36,561 nt of DNA from Bacteroidales bacterium (GTDB taxonomy: Bacteria; Bacteroidota; Bacteroidia; Bacteroidales; UBA932): assembly GCA_012728975.1 (NCBI GenBank), contig JAAYDZ010000028.1, forward strand, positions 1 to 36,561. Direction: 5' to 3'. This document shows, piece after piece, positions 14,880-25,062 of this stretch (the stretch's first letter is position 1; each line of letters opens with the position of its first letter). Position numbers and translations under genes: made by a program. Below the pieces are notes generated by a model. That model was not told the DNA's origin. It did no database searches and saw only the letters and a program-made list of their open reading frames with translations.

Positions 14880-15635
14880 TCAATAGCTGGTAGCGATACC
14901 GATAAAGTCTTCTGCTTTAAGTGCAGCTCCCCCGATAAGTCCTCCATCTATATCTTTGCATGCAAAGAGCTCACGGGCATTTGAGGGTTTACAACTGCCC
15001 CCGTAAAGAATGGATGTGCCCTCTGCAATCTCGTTTCCAAATCTATCTGCAAGACATTTGCGGATAAAGGCGTGGATCTCCTGAGCCTGTTCTGAAGTGG
15101 CGGTCACACCTGTACCTATGGCCCATACCGGTTCATAGGCAATCACGATATTTTTCATTGACTCAGCAGTAAACTGAAACAGCACCTCCTGGATTTGAGC
15201 TCTCACCACATCAAAGTGTTTGCCGGCATTGCGCTCTTCGAGTTTTTCGCCTACGCAAAATATAGGGCTGATACCTGCTTCGAGCGCAAGACCAATCTTC
15301 TTTACCAGTTTCTCAGAGGTTTCAGCATAATATTCCCTTCTCTCTGAATGACCGAGGATGGTATAGGTGCAACCTGCATCTTTAAGCATCGAAACTGCTA
15401 CCTCACCAGTATAGGCACCTTTTGGCTGGTCTGCGCAATTTTGCGCTGAAAGCGCTATTGAAGTTCCTTTGATAACCTCGGCTACTGTCACCAGATGAGT
15501 GAATGGAGGCGCTACTATAAGTTGCACATCTGAGGGCACTCTATCCAGAGCGGCAACAATCTCCTGTGCAAGAACTTTTCCTTCTGCAACTGTAGTGTTC
15601 ATCTTCCAGTTGCCTGCTACGATTTTTTTTCTCAT
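14880..15635 (-). CDS. tpiA: Triosephosphate isomerase
   Basis: A 251-residue glycolytic enzyme interconverting dihydroxyacetone phosphate and glyceraldehyde 3-phosphate in the cytosol. The N-terminus RKKIVAGNWKMN contains the catalytic Lys. GHSERR near 96-101 holds the electrophilic His, and AYEPVWAIGTG near 166-176 has the catalytic Glu followed by the flexible lid. LYGGSC and DGGLIGGAAL bind phosphate. Length is usual. It begins 4 nt after prfB on the same strand, clearly within one transcript. Confidence 0.98.
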   Translation of the reverse strand: MRKKIVAGNWKMNTTVAEGKVLAQEIVAALDRVPSDVQLIVAPPFTHLVTVAEVIKGTSIALSAQNCADQPKGAYTGEVAVSMLKDAGCTYTILGHSERREYYAETSEKLVKKIGLALEAGISPIFCVGEKLEERNAGKHFDVVRAQIQEVLFQFTAESMKNIVIAYEPVWAIGTGVTATSEQAQEIHAFIRKCLADRFGNEIAEGTSILYGGSCKPSNARELFACKDIDGGLIGGAALKAEDFIGIATSY

Positions 15636-15639
15636 TGTA

Positions 15640-16711
15640 TTAGTAATTCATTAAAAATTCCTTCATAAATGCATTAAGATCACCATCGAGGACGCCTTGT
15701 ACATTGGAGGTCTCGTAATTGGTGCGAAGATCCTTAACCATCTTGTATGGATGAAGGACATAACTGCGAATCTGTGAACCCCATTCGATTTTCTTTTTCT
15801 GCCCCTCGAGCTCAGCCTGCTTTTCCTGGCGTTTCTTGAGTTCCATATCATAGAGATGGGATTTAAGGATACGCAGAGCGTTCTGACGGTTGTCCATCTG
15901 GGAGCGAGTCTCGGTATTCTCCACAACGATACCTGTAGGAATATGCTTTACACGAACTCCGGTCTCGACTTTATTCACATTCTGTCCACCGGCTCCGGAA
16001 GAGCGGTAGGTGTCCCACTCCAGATCGGATGGATTGATATCAATCTCTATGGTCTCATCGATCAAGGGGTAGACAAACACAGAGGAGAATGTGGTCTGAC
16101 GTTTGCCCTGAGCATTAAACGGAGATATCCTCACAAGACGATGAACTCCTATCTCACTCTTCAGATAACCGAATGCATAGTCACCTTCAAACTCAATGGT
16201 AACCGACTTAATACCCGCCTCATCACCTTCCAGAAGATCAGATACATGTACTTTATAACCGTTGCGTTCACCCCAGCGGATATACATACGCATCAACATT
16301 GCTGACCAGTCATTGCTTTCGGTGCCACCTGCACCGGAATTGATCTTGAGAAATGCACCCAGATTATCGCCCTCTTCGCTGAGCATATTACGCAGTTCAA
16401 GTGCTTCAATTGCACTCTGCAGCGACTCGGCCGCAGCACAAATATCAACCGAAGCATCTTCACCAAACTCGAGGAGTATCTCAAGGTCGGCAATCTGCGA
16501 CTCTATCTTATTGTAACTTTCAACCCAATAACGGAGTCCGGAAACCTCCTTTAGAAAAAGTTCAGCGGACTTGGGATCGTCCCAGAAATCGGGAGCGGTA
16601 GTTTTCAATTGTTTTGCCGAGAGTTCTTCACGCTTTGCAGCGATGTCAAAGAGACCTCCCCAACGCCATTACACGCTGTTTATATTCTTTAATCTGTTCT
16701 GTTGTTATCAT
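15640..16711 (-). CDS. prfB: Peptide chain release factor 2, with programmed +1 frameshift
   Basis: RF2 ends translation at UGA and UAA. Translation starts at ATG 16711 with MITTEQIKEYKQRVMALG and reaches an in-frame TGA at 16646-16648 after 21 codons. A +1 shift on CTT leads into DIAAKREELSAKQLKTTAPDFW and the rest, giving about 356 residues, normal for RF2. The stop-recognition tripeptide SPF lies in VRISPFNAQGKRQ, which distinguishes RF2 from RF1. The peptidyl hydrolysis motif is GAGGQNVNKVETGVR. The frameshift makes RF2 autoregulatory: low RF2 slows UGA termination and promotes the shift. The start codon lies inside the end of recX (23-nt overlap), suggesting translational coupling; tpiA follows 4 nt downstream. 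Confidence 0.96.
16645..16661 (-). other. RF2 programmed frameshift site
   Basis: On the minus strand GGGGAGG (a Shine-Dalgarno-like stimulator) is followed by TCT CTT TGA C. The ribosome slips from CTT to TTT at the TGA stop and continues with GAC in the +1 frame. Layout and sequence match the classical prfB signal of other bacteria. Confidence 0.96.
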
Positions 16712-17144
16712 ATATCTCCACTATTTCGTCATAAGTATAACCGCGGCCCATGAGGTAACGCAGGAATTTGGCTTTGCGTACGTGAGGATCGCTTTCATTC
16801 TGCAATTGTCTGAGTTTCGCCAGAGCAAGCTTCTGAAGTTTTTTTTCCGCTGCAACGAAATCTATTTCAGAAAGCGCAGCTGTTATTACTGACTCATCTA
16901 TACTTTTACGCTGCAAATCTACTCTTATTTTTACTTTTCCCCAACCTTGGAGCGAACTTTTGTCTCGCGCAAAGGCCTTTGCATACCTAACATCATCGAT
17001 ATAACCTTCGCTTACAAGCTGCTCTACCACCGATTCCGGCTCGGGAACTCCACAAGCGATCACTTTACGCAGTATATCGCTGCGACAACGTTCGCCACGG
17101 CTACAAAGCCGCCTCATCCTATTCAAAACCACATCTCTCTCCAT
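16689..17144 (-). CDS. recX: Regulatory protein RecX
   Basis: A 151-residue, all-helical, charged protein made of three-helix repeats. Family signatures are RGERCRSDILRKV near residues 16-28, VVEQLVSEGYIDDVRYAKAF near 39-58 and GWGKVKIRVDL near 67-77; the C-terminus has FLRYLMGRGYTYDEI. RecX binds RecA filaments and inhibits strand exchange and coprotease activity. In this window recA lies 3.5 kb away on the opposite strand rather than directly adjacent. The gene starts 6 nt after the patatin-barrel gene and its end overlaps the prfB start, so it is embedded in a mixed housekeeping operon. Confidence 0.92.
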   Translation of the reverse strand: MERDVVLNRMRRLCSRGERCRSDILRKVIACGVPEPESVVEQLVSEGYIDDVRYAKAFARDKSSLQGWGKVKIRVDLQRKSIDESVITAALSEIDFVAAEKKLQKLALAKLRQLQNESDPHVRKAKFLRYLMGRGYTYDEIVEIYDNNRTD

Positions 17145-17150
17145 AATAGA

Positions 17151-19469
17151 TCAGAATGAATAACCCAGGCTCAGATAGGCTCCCAACCTGCGGGTGTAAT
17201 TGGACCAGTGTAGATTGAAGGAAATCGGTCCTATCGGGGAGTTGTGGGAATAGCCCAGACGCACACCCACAATACCCGGTCCTGCAAAGAAATCTTTAAT
17301 ACCTTCACTATCCAAAGCATAACTGCCGGAAGCCAGTATATAGTGCGAACGCCCAATACGCAACCTTGCATCCAAAGAGGCGACGGTAAGGATATTTTTA
17401 AAGGCGTAGGTATAGTTAAATCCCATAAATGGAATCTGCTGCTCCATATATCTGCCCTCCTCATAGCCTCCCATCAAGTTCATAAATGCCACCGGAATAT
17501 TGCCACCGATAAGCGTACGATTGTAAATAGTTGGAATCAGCGCCAATTCACTGAAAAGGGGAACGACAACAGAAAAATGCAGATTAGCTACGGAGAAGGG
17601 ATATTCGTCAGGCTTAAGCCAGTTGAAATAGTGAGCAAAACCTGAATTCAGAACAAAGCCACTTGTTGGGAAATGCTCTCTGTCCATCCTGTCGAGTTTG
17701 AATTTAGCGTAAGCGCTGATAAAATTGGAGCGGCCGACATCGGGGTCATAAATCGAGGGCACCTCCGAAGCGGAGAGTACCGATCTAAAATTGAAGGAGT
17801 GGAATTTCATTCCAAGCGAAGTCTGACCGCTGACAAACCTCCTGGTCGAAAAATTAAGGTCTGCAATATGGTTATAGAATGAAATATTGTCAGCCCTGAG
17901 ACCCTTGTTAAATATATTGAGATCTGACGTCCTGAAAGTATAGGAAGTGTTAAACTGCAAATTGGCCCGGAATGCATAGGAGTAGTCAGCCAAAAACATT
18001 GCATTGTAAGCCAGTTTGGCCGTTATAGATGCCTTGGAACCATACAGGGCCAGGTTATTTGCACTCACGTTGAGCATGACGGTGGCTACTTCCTCTGAAT
18101 CAAATCTGAATCCGACTCCCAGCAAAGAACTGAGTCCCTTTACGAAATGTATCTCCAGATGATAGGGACTCTCTATACCTTTGAGCAGATAAGTCACCGA
18201 CGAAAAAGATCCCGTATTGTAATACTTGGAGATCTCTTCATCGATATCTTGGCCGGTAACCACTGCTCCGGGCTGAAACTTGCTTTTTTTCAAGAGCCAC
18301 TCTGCATCCCTTTGTGAAAGGCCCGTAAAAGAGACCTTACCTATGACTATGGAATCCTGGTCTATATGCACTGCCTTGGGATAAGTTTTCCGTAGCACAG
18401 GAGGACCTATAAGGGTTTTCTGTTCTTTCTGTTCCATCTCATCAAGATGTGCCTTGAGTCGTATCAGCTCTTTACTTTTCTCTCTGGCAGCCGTTTCGCC
18501 ATTATCAATCAGGCTACGGAGACTCGGTATGTCAAAACTCATCGTGGAGAAGCCTTTGACACTGGGAGCAATAACAATATCAGTCATATCTATGGCCTCC
18601 TCAGTCTTTTCCTCCATATATAGAGCTAGAAGTTCGTTTATCATATCCCCGATATTGTCAATATCTGAGCTTTGGCTGTCATCAAAACCCAACTTGACAC
18701 CTATTATGATATCCGCCCCCATCTCTTTGGCTACATCAACCGGATAATTATTGAGCATTCCACCATCCACCAGCACCATATCGTTCATTCTCACCGGAGC
18801 AAAAAAACCGGGGATAGCCATTGATGCCCTTATTGCATCCACAAAATAACCGCTACGGAAAACAACCTCCTGTTTGCTAACCAGGTCTACTGCCACGCAA
18901 GCAAACGGGATGGGCATATTGTCAAAATCAATAGAATCCTGATATCCTACGGAATATTTTGTAAAGAGATTGTAAACATTCTGACCGCTAACATAATACA
19001 TCGGAATATTAGAGAGGAACGACGTTTCCTGCTGCCCCCGAAGAGGCGGAGGGCCAATTATATCGCGATCGCGCGATAACGATCTCTTTTCAGCCTTATC
19101 ACCTCTATCCCTTCTAAAAGAAAACGGGATTTTGAGTACGTAGCGATCATCATATTTTTTGGCCTCAAAGGAAACCTGCTTGCGGGGAACCTTGTCGCTC
19201 ATCACAAAATCCCAGTCCTGCGCCATCACAAGGGAATCCAACTCACTGGCAGAATAACCTATAGCGTAGAGTCCTCCCACGATAGCACCCATACTGGTAC
19301 CCGCAATATAATCGATAGGGATATCATACTCTTCAAGCACCTTGAGCACTCCCACATGCGCTGCTCCCTTTGCTCCACCTCCACACAGAACTACTCCTAC
19401 CTTCGGTCTTTGACCGAAAGCACTGATGCAGATCATAAGAAGAAATATTATCAATATCGACCGTTTCAT
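17151..19469 (-). CDS. Patatin-like phospholipase with POTRA and outer-membrane barrel (type Vd autotransporter-like)
   Basis: A 772-residue outer-membrane protein. A signal peptide (1-19) precedes a patatin domain. This has oxyanion loop CGGGAKGAAHVG (29-40), nucleophile Ser59 in GTSMG and catalytic Asp235 in VDGGMLNNYP, the Ser-Asp dyad of lipid acyl hydrolases. A POTRA-like domain follows near 380-440 (KVSFTGLSQRDAEWLL), then a 16-strand BamA-type barrel to the terminal aromatic residue of YLSLGYSF. Such fusions (PlpD, FplA) present or release a phospholipase at the cell surface. A basic stretch near 118-147 (RRDRGDKAEKRSLSRDRD) looks like an insertion in a loop of the patatin domain. It lies between rlmN (13 nt) and recX (6 nt) on the same strand. 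Confidence 0.94.
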   Translation of the reverse strand: MKRSILIIFLLMICISAFGQRPKVGVVLCGGGAKGAAHVGVLKVLEEYDIPIDYIAGTSMGAIVGGLYAIGYSASELDSLVMAQDWDFVMSDKVPRKQVSFEAKKYDDRYVLKIPFSFRRDRGDKAEKRSLSRDRDIIGPPPLRGQQETSFLSNIPMYYVSGQNVYNLFTKYSVGYQDSIDFDNMPIPFACVAVDLVSKQEVVFRSGYFVDAIRASMAIPGFFAPVRMNDMVLVDGGMLNNYPVDVAKEMGADIIIGVKLGFDDSQSSDIDNIGDMINELLALYMEEKTEEAIDMTDIVIAPSVKGFSTMSFDIPSLRSLIDNGETAAREKSKELIRLKAHLDEMEQKEQKTLIGPPVLRKTYPKAVHIDQDSIVIGKVSFTGLSQRDAEWLLKKSKFQPGAVVTGQDIDEEISKYYNTGSFSSVTYLLKGIESPYHLEIHFVKGLSSLLGVGFRFDSEEVATVMLNVSANNLALYGSKASITAKLAYNAMFLADYSYAFRANLQFNTSYTFRTSDLNIFNKGLRADNISFYNHIADLNFSTRRFVSGQTSLGMKFHSFNFRSVLSASEVPSIYDPDVGRSNFISAYAKFKLDRMDREHFPTSGFVLNSGFAHYFNWLKPDEYPFSVANLHFSVVVPLFSELALIPTIYNRTLIGGNIPVAFMNLMGGYEEGRYMEQQIPFMGFNYTYAFKNILTVASLDARLRIGRSHYILASGSYALDSEGIKDFFAGPGIVGVRLGYSHNSPIGPISFNLHWSNYTRRLGAYLSLGYSF

Positions 19470-19482
19470 ACAAATTATATCT

Positions 19483-20526
19483 TTATGGTTTCGCCTCTCC
19501 CGCCAGAAGTCCGCAAGCCGCCATTATATCCTCACCGCGTGAGGCACGCAGGGTAGTAACGATGCCGGCATTATTGAGACGCGCCTTGAAATCATCTATC
19601 CTCGTACGCGGAGAGCTTTGCAGAGATGAGCCGGGTATAGAGTGGAATCTGATAAGATTGATACGGCACTCAAGCCCTGAAAGCAATCTTATCAGAGCAT
19701 CGGCATGGCGTTTAGTATCGTTGACTCCTGAAAACATTATATACTCAAAACTCACCCTACGCTGACCGGTAAAGTCATAACTGCGGATAAGCGAAATTAC
19801 ATCCTCCAGCTTAAATACCTTCTGCACCGGCATCAGTGCAGCTCGCTCTTCGTCGAAAGGAGTATGCAAACTCACTGCCAAATGGCACTTGAAGTCATCC
19901 AGAAAACTCTTGAGATTTGGCAACACTCCCACTGTTGAGAGAGTAATACGTTTTGGACTCCAGCCGAAACCCCAGTCGGAAGTAAGTATCTGAAGAACCT
20001 TCGACACCTCTTCCCAGTTATCCAGCGGTTCGCCCATCCCCATGAAGACCGCATTGGTAAGCTCCTGCGCCTCATCTATATTCATAAACTGGGAAATAAT
20101 CTCAGCTGCGGTGAGCTGGCCGTGGTACCTCGATCGACCAGTCATACAGAAGGAGCAATTCATCCTGCAGCCAACCTGAGAAGAGACGCAAATGGTGGCT
20201 CTTCCCATTTCCCTATCATGATCATCGTCATATTCCGGTATCATTACCGTTTCGATGTATCTACCTGCAATTGAGGTGGGAAAAATATATTTTTTGGTAC
20301 CATCCGAGGAGATGAATTTTTCGATATAAGTCGTGTGACCTATTTGATAGCGCTTTTCTAGAGCCGTACGGGCCGAATTGGAAAGATTTGTCATGCCGGA
20401 TATTTCTCTGATGCCTTTGGCATAAAGCCAGTCTGCTATCTGTCTGGCCGCAAATCTAGGCAGCGAGAGGTCTGCTGCGACCTCTTGGAGCTGTAATAAC
20501 GACATTCCCAGCAACTTAGGTTTCAT
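19483..20526 (-). CDS. rlmN: 23S rRNA (adenine-2503-C2)/tRNA-37 methyltransferase
   Basis: A 347-residue radical SAM enzyme that methylates C2 of A2503 in 23S rRNA and A37 in some tRNAs. I start at ATG 20526; an upstream TTG extends the frame by three codons. The radical SAM cluster motif CRMNCSFC places cysteines at 120, 124 and 127. Two further conserved cysteines, in ATICVSSQ near 113 and AACGLLAG near 338, are the ones used for the methyl-transfer chemistry in the family. MGMGEPLDN, RITLSTVG and HLAVSLHTP blocks are also typical. It is the first gene of the six-gene minus-strand operon and divergent from recA. Confidence 0.97.
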   Translation of the reverse strand: MKPKLLGMSLLQLQEVAADLSLPRFAARQIADWLYAKGIREISGMTNLSNSARTALEKRYQIGHTTYIEKFISSDGTKKYIFPTSIAGRYIETVMIPEYDDDHDREMGRATICVSSQVGCRMNCSFCMTGRSRYHGQLTAAEIISQFMNIDEAQELTNAVFMGMGEPLDNWEEVSKVLQILTSDWGFGWSPKRITLSTVGVLPNLKSFLDDFKCHLAVSLHTPFDEERAALMPVQKVFKLEDVISLIRSYDFTGQRRVSFEYIMFSGVNDTKRHADALIRLLSGLECRINLIRFHSIPGSSLQSSPRTRIDDFKARLNNAGIVTTLRASRGEDIMAACGLLAGEAKP

Positions 20527-20593
20527 CTTTCGCAAATTTCGTTTTCCCGCCGCAAATTTAATACAAAAAGAGTGTTTTCACATAAAAATGGAG

Positions 20594-20601
20594 TATATTT
20601 G
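20594..20601 (+). promoter_or_regulatory. -7 promoter element upstream of recA
   Basis: TATATTTG matches the Bacteroidota TAnnTTTG element and lies 56 nt upstream of the recA ATG. No TTTG at 19-21 nt spacing is seen upstream, and no convincing LexA-like operator could be identified in the 131-nt rlmN-recA gap. Confidence 0.5.
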
Positions 20602-20657
20602 TGGCAGGAATAAGCAGATTTATTGCAGCTATTAACTAACATTCAAAAACAAAGATT

Positions 20658-21695
20658 ATGGCAAAAGGAAAAGAAGAACCCGGACAGACAACTGCAGGGA
20701 AGAATCTGGAGAAGCTCAAAGCCCTCCAGGCGACTATTGACAAGATTGAGAAGGATTTCGGAAAGGGGACGATCATGAAGATGGGAGATCAGCCGAGTTT
20801 CGAAGTTTCTATTATTCCTACCGGTTCCATTGCCCTAGACAACGCCCTTGGTATTGGGGGATATCCTCGCGGCAGGGTAATCGAGATTTATGGTCCTGAG
20901 GCGAGTGGAAAGACAACTCTCGCCATCCACGCGATTGCAGAGGCCCAGAAAGCCGGCGGAATAGCAGCCATCATTGATGCCGAGCATGCATTTGACCGCA
21001 CTTATGCGATCAATCTCGGTGTCGATATCGACACGCTTTTGATATCACAGCCCGACAACGGAGAGCAGGCACTCGAAATTGCCGACAACCTCATCCGTTC
21101 CGGTGCCATTGACATCGTGGTCATAGATTCCGTCGCCGCCCTCACACCCAAGGCTGAGATCGAAGGCGATATGGGCGACAACAAGGTAGGCCTACAAGCC
21201 CGCTTGATGAGTCAGGCACTCCGCAAACTCACAGCCAATATTGCCAAGACCAATACCTGCTGTATTTTCATCAACCAGCTTCGCGAAAAGATAGGCATCA
21301 TGTTCGGCAATCCGGAGACTACCACAGGTGGAAACGCACTCAAATTCTACGCTTCGGTACGTGTTGACGTCCGCAAAATCACACAGATCAAAGATGGCGA
21401 AGAGGCCACAGGCAATCGCACACGCGCAAGGATTGTCAAAAACAAATTGGCTCCCCCCTTTCGCAAGGCGGAGTTTGACATCGTATTCGGAGAGGGCATC
21501 TCCCGTGTTGGCGAGATAGTTGACCTCGGTGTAGATTTCGATATAATCAAAAAGAGCGGATCGTGGTTCAGTTATGGCGACCAGCGTCTTGCACAGGGAC
21601 GTGATGCGGTAAAACGCCTCCTTCAGGACAATCCCGAACTATGTGAAGAGATCGAAATCAAGATCAGGGAAAAACTCAAAGAAGTAAAAGATTAA
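20658..21695 (+). CDS. recA: Recombinase A
   Basis: A 345-residue RecA. The Walker A motif GPEASGKTT near residues 75-83 binds [12 protein letters not shown] and [10 protein letters not shown] form the catalytic Glu and Walker B regions. [28 protein letters not shown] covers loop L2, but only in outline since several residues are omitted here. The C-terminus is rich in Lys and Glu. RecA pairs homologous DNA and promotes self-cleavage of LexA-type repressors. It is divergent from rlmN and followed by trpS after 11 nt, so the two probably share a transcript. Confidence 0.98.
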   Translation: MAKGKEEPGQTTAGKNLEKLKALQATIDKIEKDFGKGTIMKMGDQPSFEVSIIPTGSIALDNALGIGGYPRGRVIEIYGPEASGKTTLAIHAIAEAQKAGGIAAIIDAEHAFDRTYAINLGVDIDTLLISQPDNGEQALEIADNLIRSGAIDIVVIDSVAALTPKAEIEGDMGDNKVGLQARLMSQALRKLTANIAKTNTCCIFINQLREKIGIMFGNPETTTGGNALKFYASVRVDVRKITQIKDGEEATGNRTRARIVKNKLAPPFRKAEFDIVFGEGISRVGEIVDLGVDFDIIKKSGSWFSYGDQRLAQGRDAVKRLLQDNPELCEEIEIKIREKLKEVKD

Positions 21696-21706
21696 TTGAA
21701 TACTTG

Positions 21707-22846
21707 ATGGGAAAGATTATTTTGACAGGAGACCGCCCTACAGGTCGTCTCCATATAGGACACTATGTAGGTTCGCTCCGTCGCAGGGTAGAGCTTCAAA
21801 ACTCCGGCGAATATGAGAAGATATTCATAATGATTGCAGATGCTCAGGCCCTCACGGACAATGCGGACAATCCCGATAAAATACGCGAAAACATCATAGA
21901 AGTAGCCCTTGATTATATGTCAGCAGGACTTGACCCCGAAAAGTCGGTCCTCTTCATACAGTCACAAATTAGCGAGCTTACCGAGCTCACATTCTACTAT
22001 ATGAATCTTGTGACGGTACAGCGTCTCCAGCGCAACCCTACTGTGAAACAAGAGATACATTTCCGCGGCTATAGCGATAATGCCGAAGAGGCAGACAACA
22101 AGGCGGGGATTCCGGTCGGTTTTTTCTGCTATCCCATCAGTCAGGCTTCCGATATTACTGCATTTAAAGCCAACATTGTGCCCGTAGGTGAAGACCAGAT
22201 ACCGATGATCGAGCAGGCACGCGAGATCGTGCGCAAGTTCAACTCCACCTATGGGGAGACTCTCGTGGAGCCACAAGCGCTTCTGCCGAATAATTCCGCC
22301 TGTATGCGCCTTCCTGGCACAGACGGCAAGGCCAAGATGAGCAAATCATTGGGCAACTGTATTTATCTCGCGGATTCCGCAGAAGAGGTATGGGAAAAGG
22401 TCAGGGGAATGTACACGGATCCTCTGCATATTCAGGTGTCGGATCCAGGCCACGTAGAGGGCAATACCGTGTTCACCTATCTGGATGCTTTCTGCAAGGA
22501 TGAGCATTTCGAGAAGTTTGGTGACTGTTTTCATGGACGCAAGGTGAACTTTGATTTTCACAATCTGGAAGAGGTCAAGGAGCAGTACCGTAAAGGAGGC
22601 CTTGGAGATATGATGATTAAGACATTCCTCAACGCTGTGCTCAATGATGTTCTGGAACCGATAAGACAGCGCCGTAAAGAGCTTGAGCAGAACATTCCCT
22701 ATGTTTACGAAGTGCTCAAAAAAGGCTCCGAAACAGCGCGTGCCGCAGCAGCAGAAACACTTGCAGATGTCAAACGCGCAATGCGGATCAATTATTTTGA
22801 AGACAAAGAGTTGATAGCAACTCAGGCTGAGAAATATCGTTTATAG
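21707..22846 (+). CDS. trpS: Tryptophanyl-tRNA synthetase
   Basis: A 379-residue class I aminoacyl-tRNA synthetase that charges tRNA-Trp. I start at ATG 21707; a TTG one codon upstream is in frame. The HIGH motif is [12 protein letters not shown] near residues 13-24 and the KMSKS motif is AKMSKSLGN near 208-216. [19 protein letters not shown] is the substrate-binding block. The protein is longer than the roughly 330-residue E. coli form, with a C-terminal helical extension, as in a subset of bacterial TrpRS. It follows recA closely and ends in a terminator at 22875-22915. Confidence 0.97.
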   Translation: MGKIILTGDRPTGRLHIGHYVGSLRRRVELQNSGEYEKIFIMIADAQALTDNADNPDKIRENIIEVALDYMSAGLDPEKSVLFIQSQISELTELTFYYMNLVTVQRLQRNPTVKQEIHFRGYSDNAEEADNKAGIPVGFFCYPISQASDITAFKANIVPVGEDQIPMIEQAREIVRKFNSTYGETLVEPQALLPNNSACMRLPGTDGKAKMSKSLGNCIYLADSAEEVWEKVRGMYTDPLHIQVSDPGHVEGNTVFTYLDAFCKDEHFEKFGDCFHGRKVNFDFHNLEEVKEQYRKGGLGDMMIKTFLNAVLNDVLEPIRQRRKELEQNIPYVYEVLKKGSETARAAAAETLADVKRAMRINYFEDKELIATQAEKYRL

Positions 22847-22874
22847 TATCGAGTTCTGAGTTAGAAGTAAATTT

Positions 22875-22915
22875 AAAGTCCTGAGTTAATAGTAATTAGC
22901 CCAGGACTTTTTCTT
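22875..22915. terminator. Terminator between trpS and metG
   Basis: AAAGTCCTG (22875-22883) and CAGGACTTT (22902-22910) form a perfect 9-bp stem followed by TTC and more T residues on the plus strand. It sits between two convergent genes and may stop transcription from both sides, though the T-run favours trpS. Confidence 0.82.
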
Positions 22916-22933
22916 TATACTCAATACTAATAA

Positions 22934-25012
22934 TTAGCTTATGCAAGAGCCATTGAGCAGTTTCTCTTCCGGAGAGACGATGCGCATTTTGCCATCTTCC
23001 TGCTTGGCCATAAGGATCATTCCTTTTGACTCGATACCGCGGATCTTGCGGGGTTGCAGGTTGGCGAGGATACAGATTTGTTTGCCGACCATCTCTTCGG
23101 GAGTATAGTATTCCGCGATACCTGATACAATAGTGCGGGTGTCAAGACCGGTATCGATGGTTAGTTTGAGAAGTTTATCGGTTTTGGGCACTCTTTCGGC
23201 CTCAAGAACAGTGGCAGTGCGAATATCCATTGCCTGGAATTCATCAAAAGTGCATTCTGCCTTAGCCGGAGCAATCACGGGCTCTTCCTGAGCAGCTTTT
23301 TCTGCGGCAGCTGCTTCATTTGCAACCTTGGTTGCATTTAATTTTGCTATCTGATCTTCAACCTGCTCGTCCTCTATCTTGGCAAATAGCAACTCCGCGG
23401 GATTGAGTTTATGACCTACGGGAAGAAGTCCGTCTTTTCCAAGATCTTCCCATACCGGAGTTGAACCAAGAGATGCCACATTGAGAATATGGTTTAGCTT
23501 TTCAACCGAAAAAGGAAGGAAAGGTGCGAAAGCAATCGTCAGATTTGCACAGATCTGGAGCGATACATTGAGAATGGAGGCGGTACGATCAAGATCGTTT
23601 TTGGCCACCTTCCAGGGTTCTGTGTCAGCAAGATATTTGTTTCCCAAACGGGCAAGATTCATAGCTTCCTTAAGCGCTTCGCGGAATTTGTAATGTTCGA
23701 GATTATCCTCGATTGCTTTACGGATATCCGGGATCTGAGATAGAGTTTCCCTATCTATCTGCTCAGGTTTTGCATTTGACGGCACCTCACCATTGAAATA
23801 TTTGTGTGTCAGCACGACGGCACGATTGACGAAATTGCCGAAAATGGCCACCAATTCGCTATTATTGCGTGTCTGAAATTCCTTCCAGGTAAAATCATTG
23901 TCCTTGGTCTCCGGAGCATTGGCACAAAGCGCATAACGCAACACATCCTGCTGTCCGGGGAAATCCTCGAGATATTCGTGGAGCCATACAGCCCAGTTTT
24001 GAGAGGTGGATATCTTCTCACCTTCAAGATTTAGAAACTCATTGGCGGGGACATTATCCGGAAGGATATAACCGTCACCGTATGCCTTGAGCATTGAGGG
24101 AAAGACAATGCAATGGAATACTATATTGTCTTTGCCTATAAAATGCACAAGTTTGGTTTCCTTACTTTTCCACCATTTCTCCCATTCATCGGGAAGAAAT
24201 TCTATGGTATTGGAAATATATCCGATAGGGGCATCAAACCAGACATAGAGCACCTTACCTTCGGCTCCTTCCACAGGGACGGGTACACCCCAGTCGAGGT
24301 CACGGCTCACGGCACGCGGTTGAAGACCTCCATCCAACCAGGATTTGCATTGTCCGTAAACATTGCTCTTCCACTCTTTATGACCTTCGAGGATCCAATC
24401 CTTGAGCCATGGCTCATATTCGTCCAGCGGAAGATACCAGTGCTTTGTCATCTTCTTAACCGGTTTGGCACCGCTGATGGCCGAATGGGGGTCGATCAAT
24501 TCATCCGGGCTTAGAGTGCTTCCACATTTCTCGCACTGGTCACCATAGGCTCCCTCAGCACCGCATTTTGAGCAGGTACCCACTATATATCTGTCCGCAA
24601 GGAAACATTTGGCCTCCTCATCATAATACTGTTCACTCTCCCTCTCCACAAACTTGCCCTCATTATAGAGTTTCTTAAAAAATTCAGAGGCAGTTTTATG
24701 GTGGATCTCTGAACTTGTACGGGAATATATGTCAAACTTGATACCGAAATCGGCAAAAGACTTTTTGATGATGCCGTGGTATTTGTCAACAATATCCTGG
24801 GGAGTGCAACCCTCCTTTCTAGCCTTAATGGTGATTGGAACTCCGTGCTCATCGGAACCGCATACAAAGAGAGTCTCCCTGCCGCGCATACGAAGGTACC
24901 TCACATATATGTCTGCGGGAACATAGACACCCGCAAGATGACCAATATGTATTGGGCCGTTAGCATAAGGCAAAGCACAGGTTACGAGATTTCTTTTGTA
25001 ATTGGTATTCAT
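22934..25012 (-). CDS. metG: Methionyl-tRNA synthetase
   Basis: A 692-residue class I synthetase. I start at ATG 25012 ([19 protein letters not shown]); an upstream TTG ten codons earlier is less likely. The HIGH motif is PIHIGHLAG. The zinc knuckle has [19 protein letters not shown] near residues 147-165. The KMSKS counterpart is [11 protein letters not shown]-terminal EMAPII-like tRNA-binding domain begins near 588 ([18 protein letters not shown]) and continues to [12 protein letters not shown], connected by an Ala/Glu-rich linker; this domain promotes dimerisation. A TAAATTTG element in the 50-nt gap to dnaG may give metG its own promoter. Confidence 0.98.
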   Translation of the reverse strand: MNTNYKRNLVTCALPYANGPIHIGHLAGVYVPADIYVRYLRMRGRETLFVCGSDEHGVPITIKARKEGCTPQDIVDKYHGIIKKSFADFGIKFDIYSRTSSEIHHKTASEFFKKLYNEGKFVERESEQYYDEEAKCFLADRYIVGTCSKCGAEGAYGDQCEKCGSTLSPDELIDPHSAISGAKPVKKMTKHWYLPLDEYEPWLKDWILEGHKEWKSNVYGQCKSWLDGGLQPRAVSRDLDWGVPVPVEGAEGKVLYVWFDAPIGYISNTIEFLPDEWEKWWKSKETKLVHFIGKDNIVFHCIVFPSMLKAYGDGYILPDNVPANEFLNLEGEKISTSQNWAVWLHEYLEDFPGQQDVLRYALCANAPETKDNDFTWKEFQTRNNSELVAIFGNFVNRAVVLTHKYFNGEVPSNAKPEQIDRETLSQIPDIRKAIEDNLEHYKFREALKEAMNLARLGNKYLADTEPWKVAKNDLDRTASILNVSLQICANLTIAFAPFLPFSVEKLNHILNVASLGSTPVWEDLGKDGLLPVGHKLNPAELLFAKIEDEQVEDQIAKLNATKVANEAAAAEKAAQEEPVIAPAKAECTFDEFQAMDIRTATVLEAERVPKTDKLLKLTIDTGLDTRTIVSGIAEYYTPEEMVGKQICILANLQPRKIRGIESKGMILMAKQEDGKMRIVSPEEKLLNGSCIS

Positions 25013-25062
25013 CGTCTTGAAATTTTTAAAATTGAGCTGCAAATTTAGTTAAATATTTACAA

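Noticed and set aside
16606-16711. prfB as a broken gene or pseudogene
   Set aside because: The in-frame TGA sits at the classical RF2 programmed frameshift signal with its Shine-Dalgarno-like stimulator, so the interruption is functional.
19056-19082. Palindrome TATCGCG/CGCGATA in the patatin gene
   Set aside because: A 7-bp inverted repeat inside a basic coding segment; no second copy or site context supports a regulatory or recombination role.
22847-22874. GAGTT/TAAGTT-like short repeats, also seen near 29120-29150
   Set aside because: Too short and degenerate to call a repeat family from two places; likely simple AT-rich spacer.
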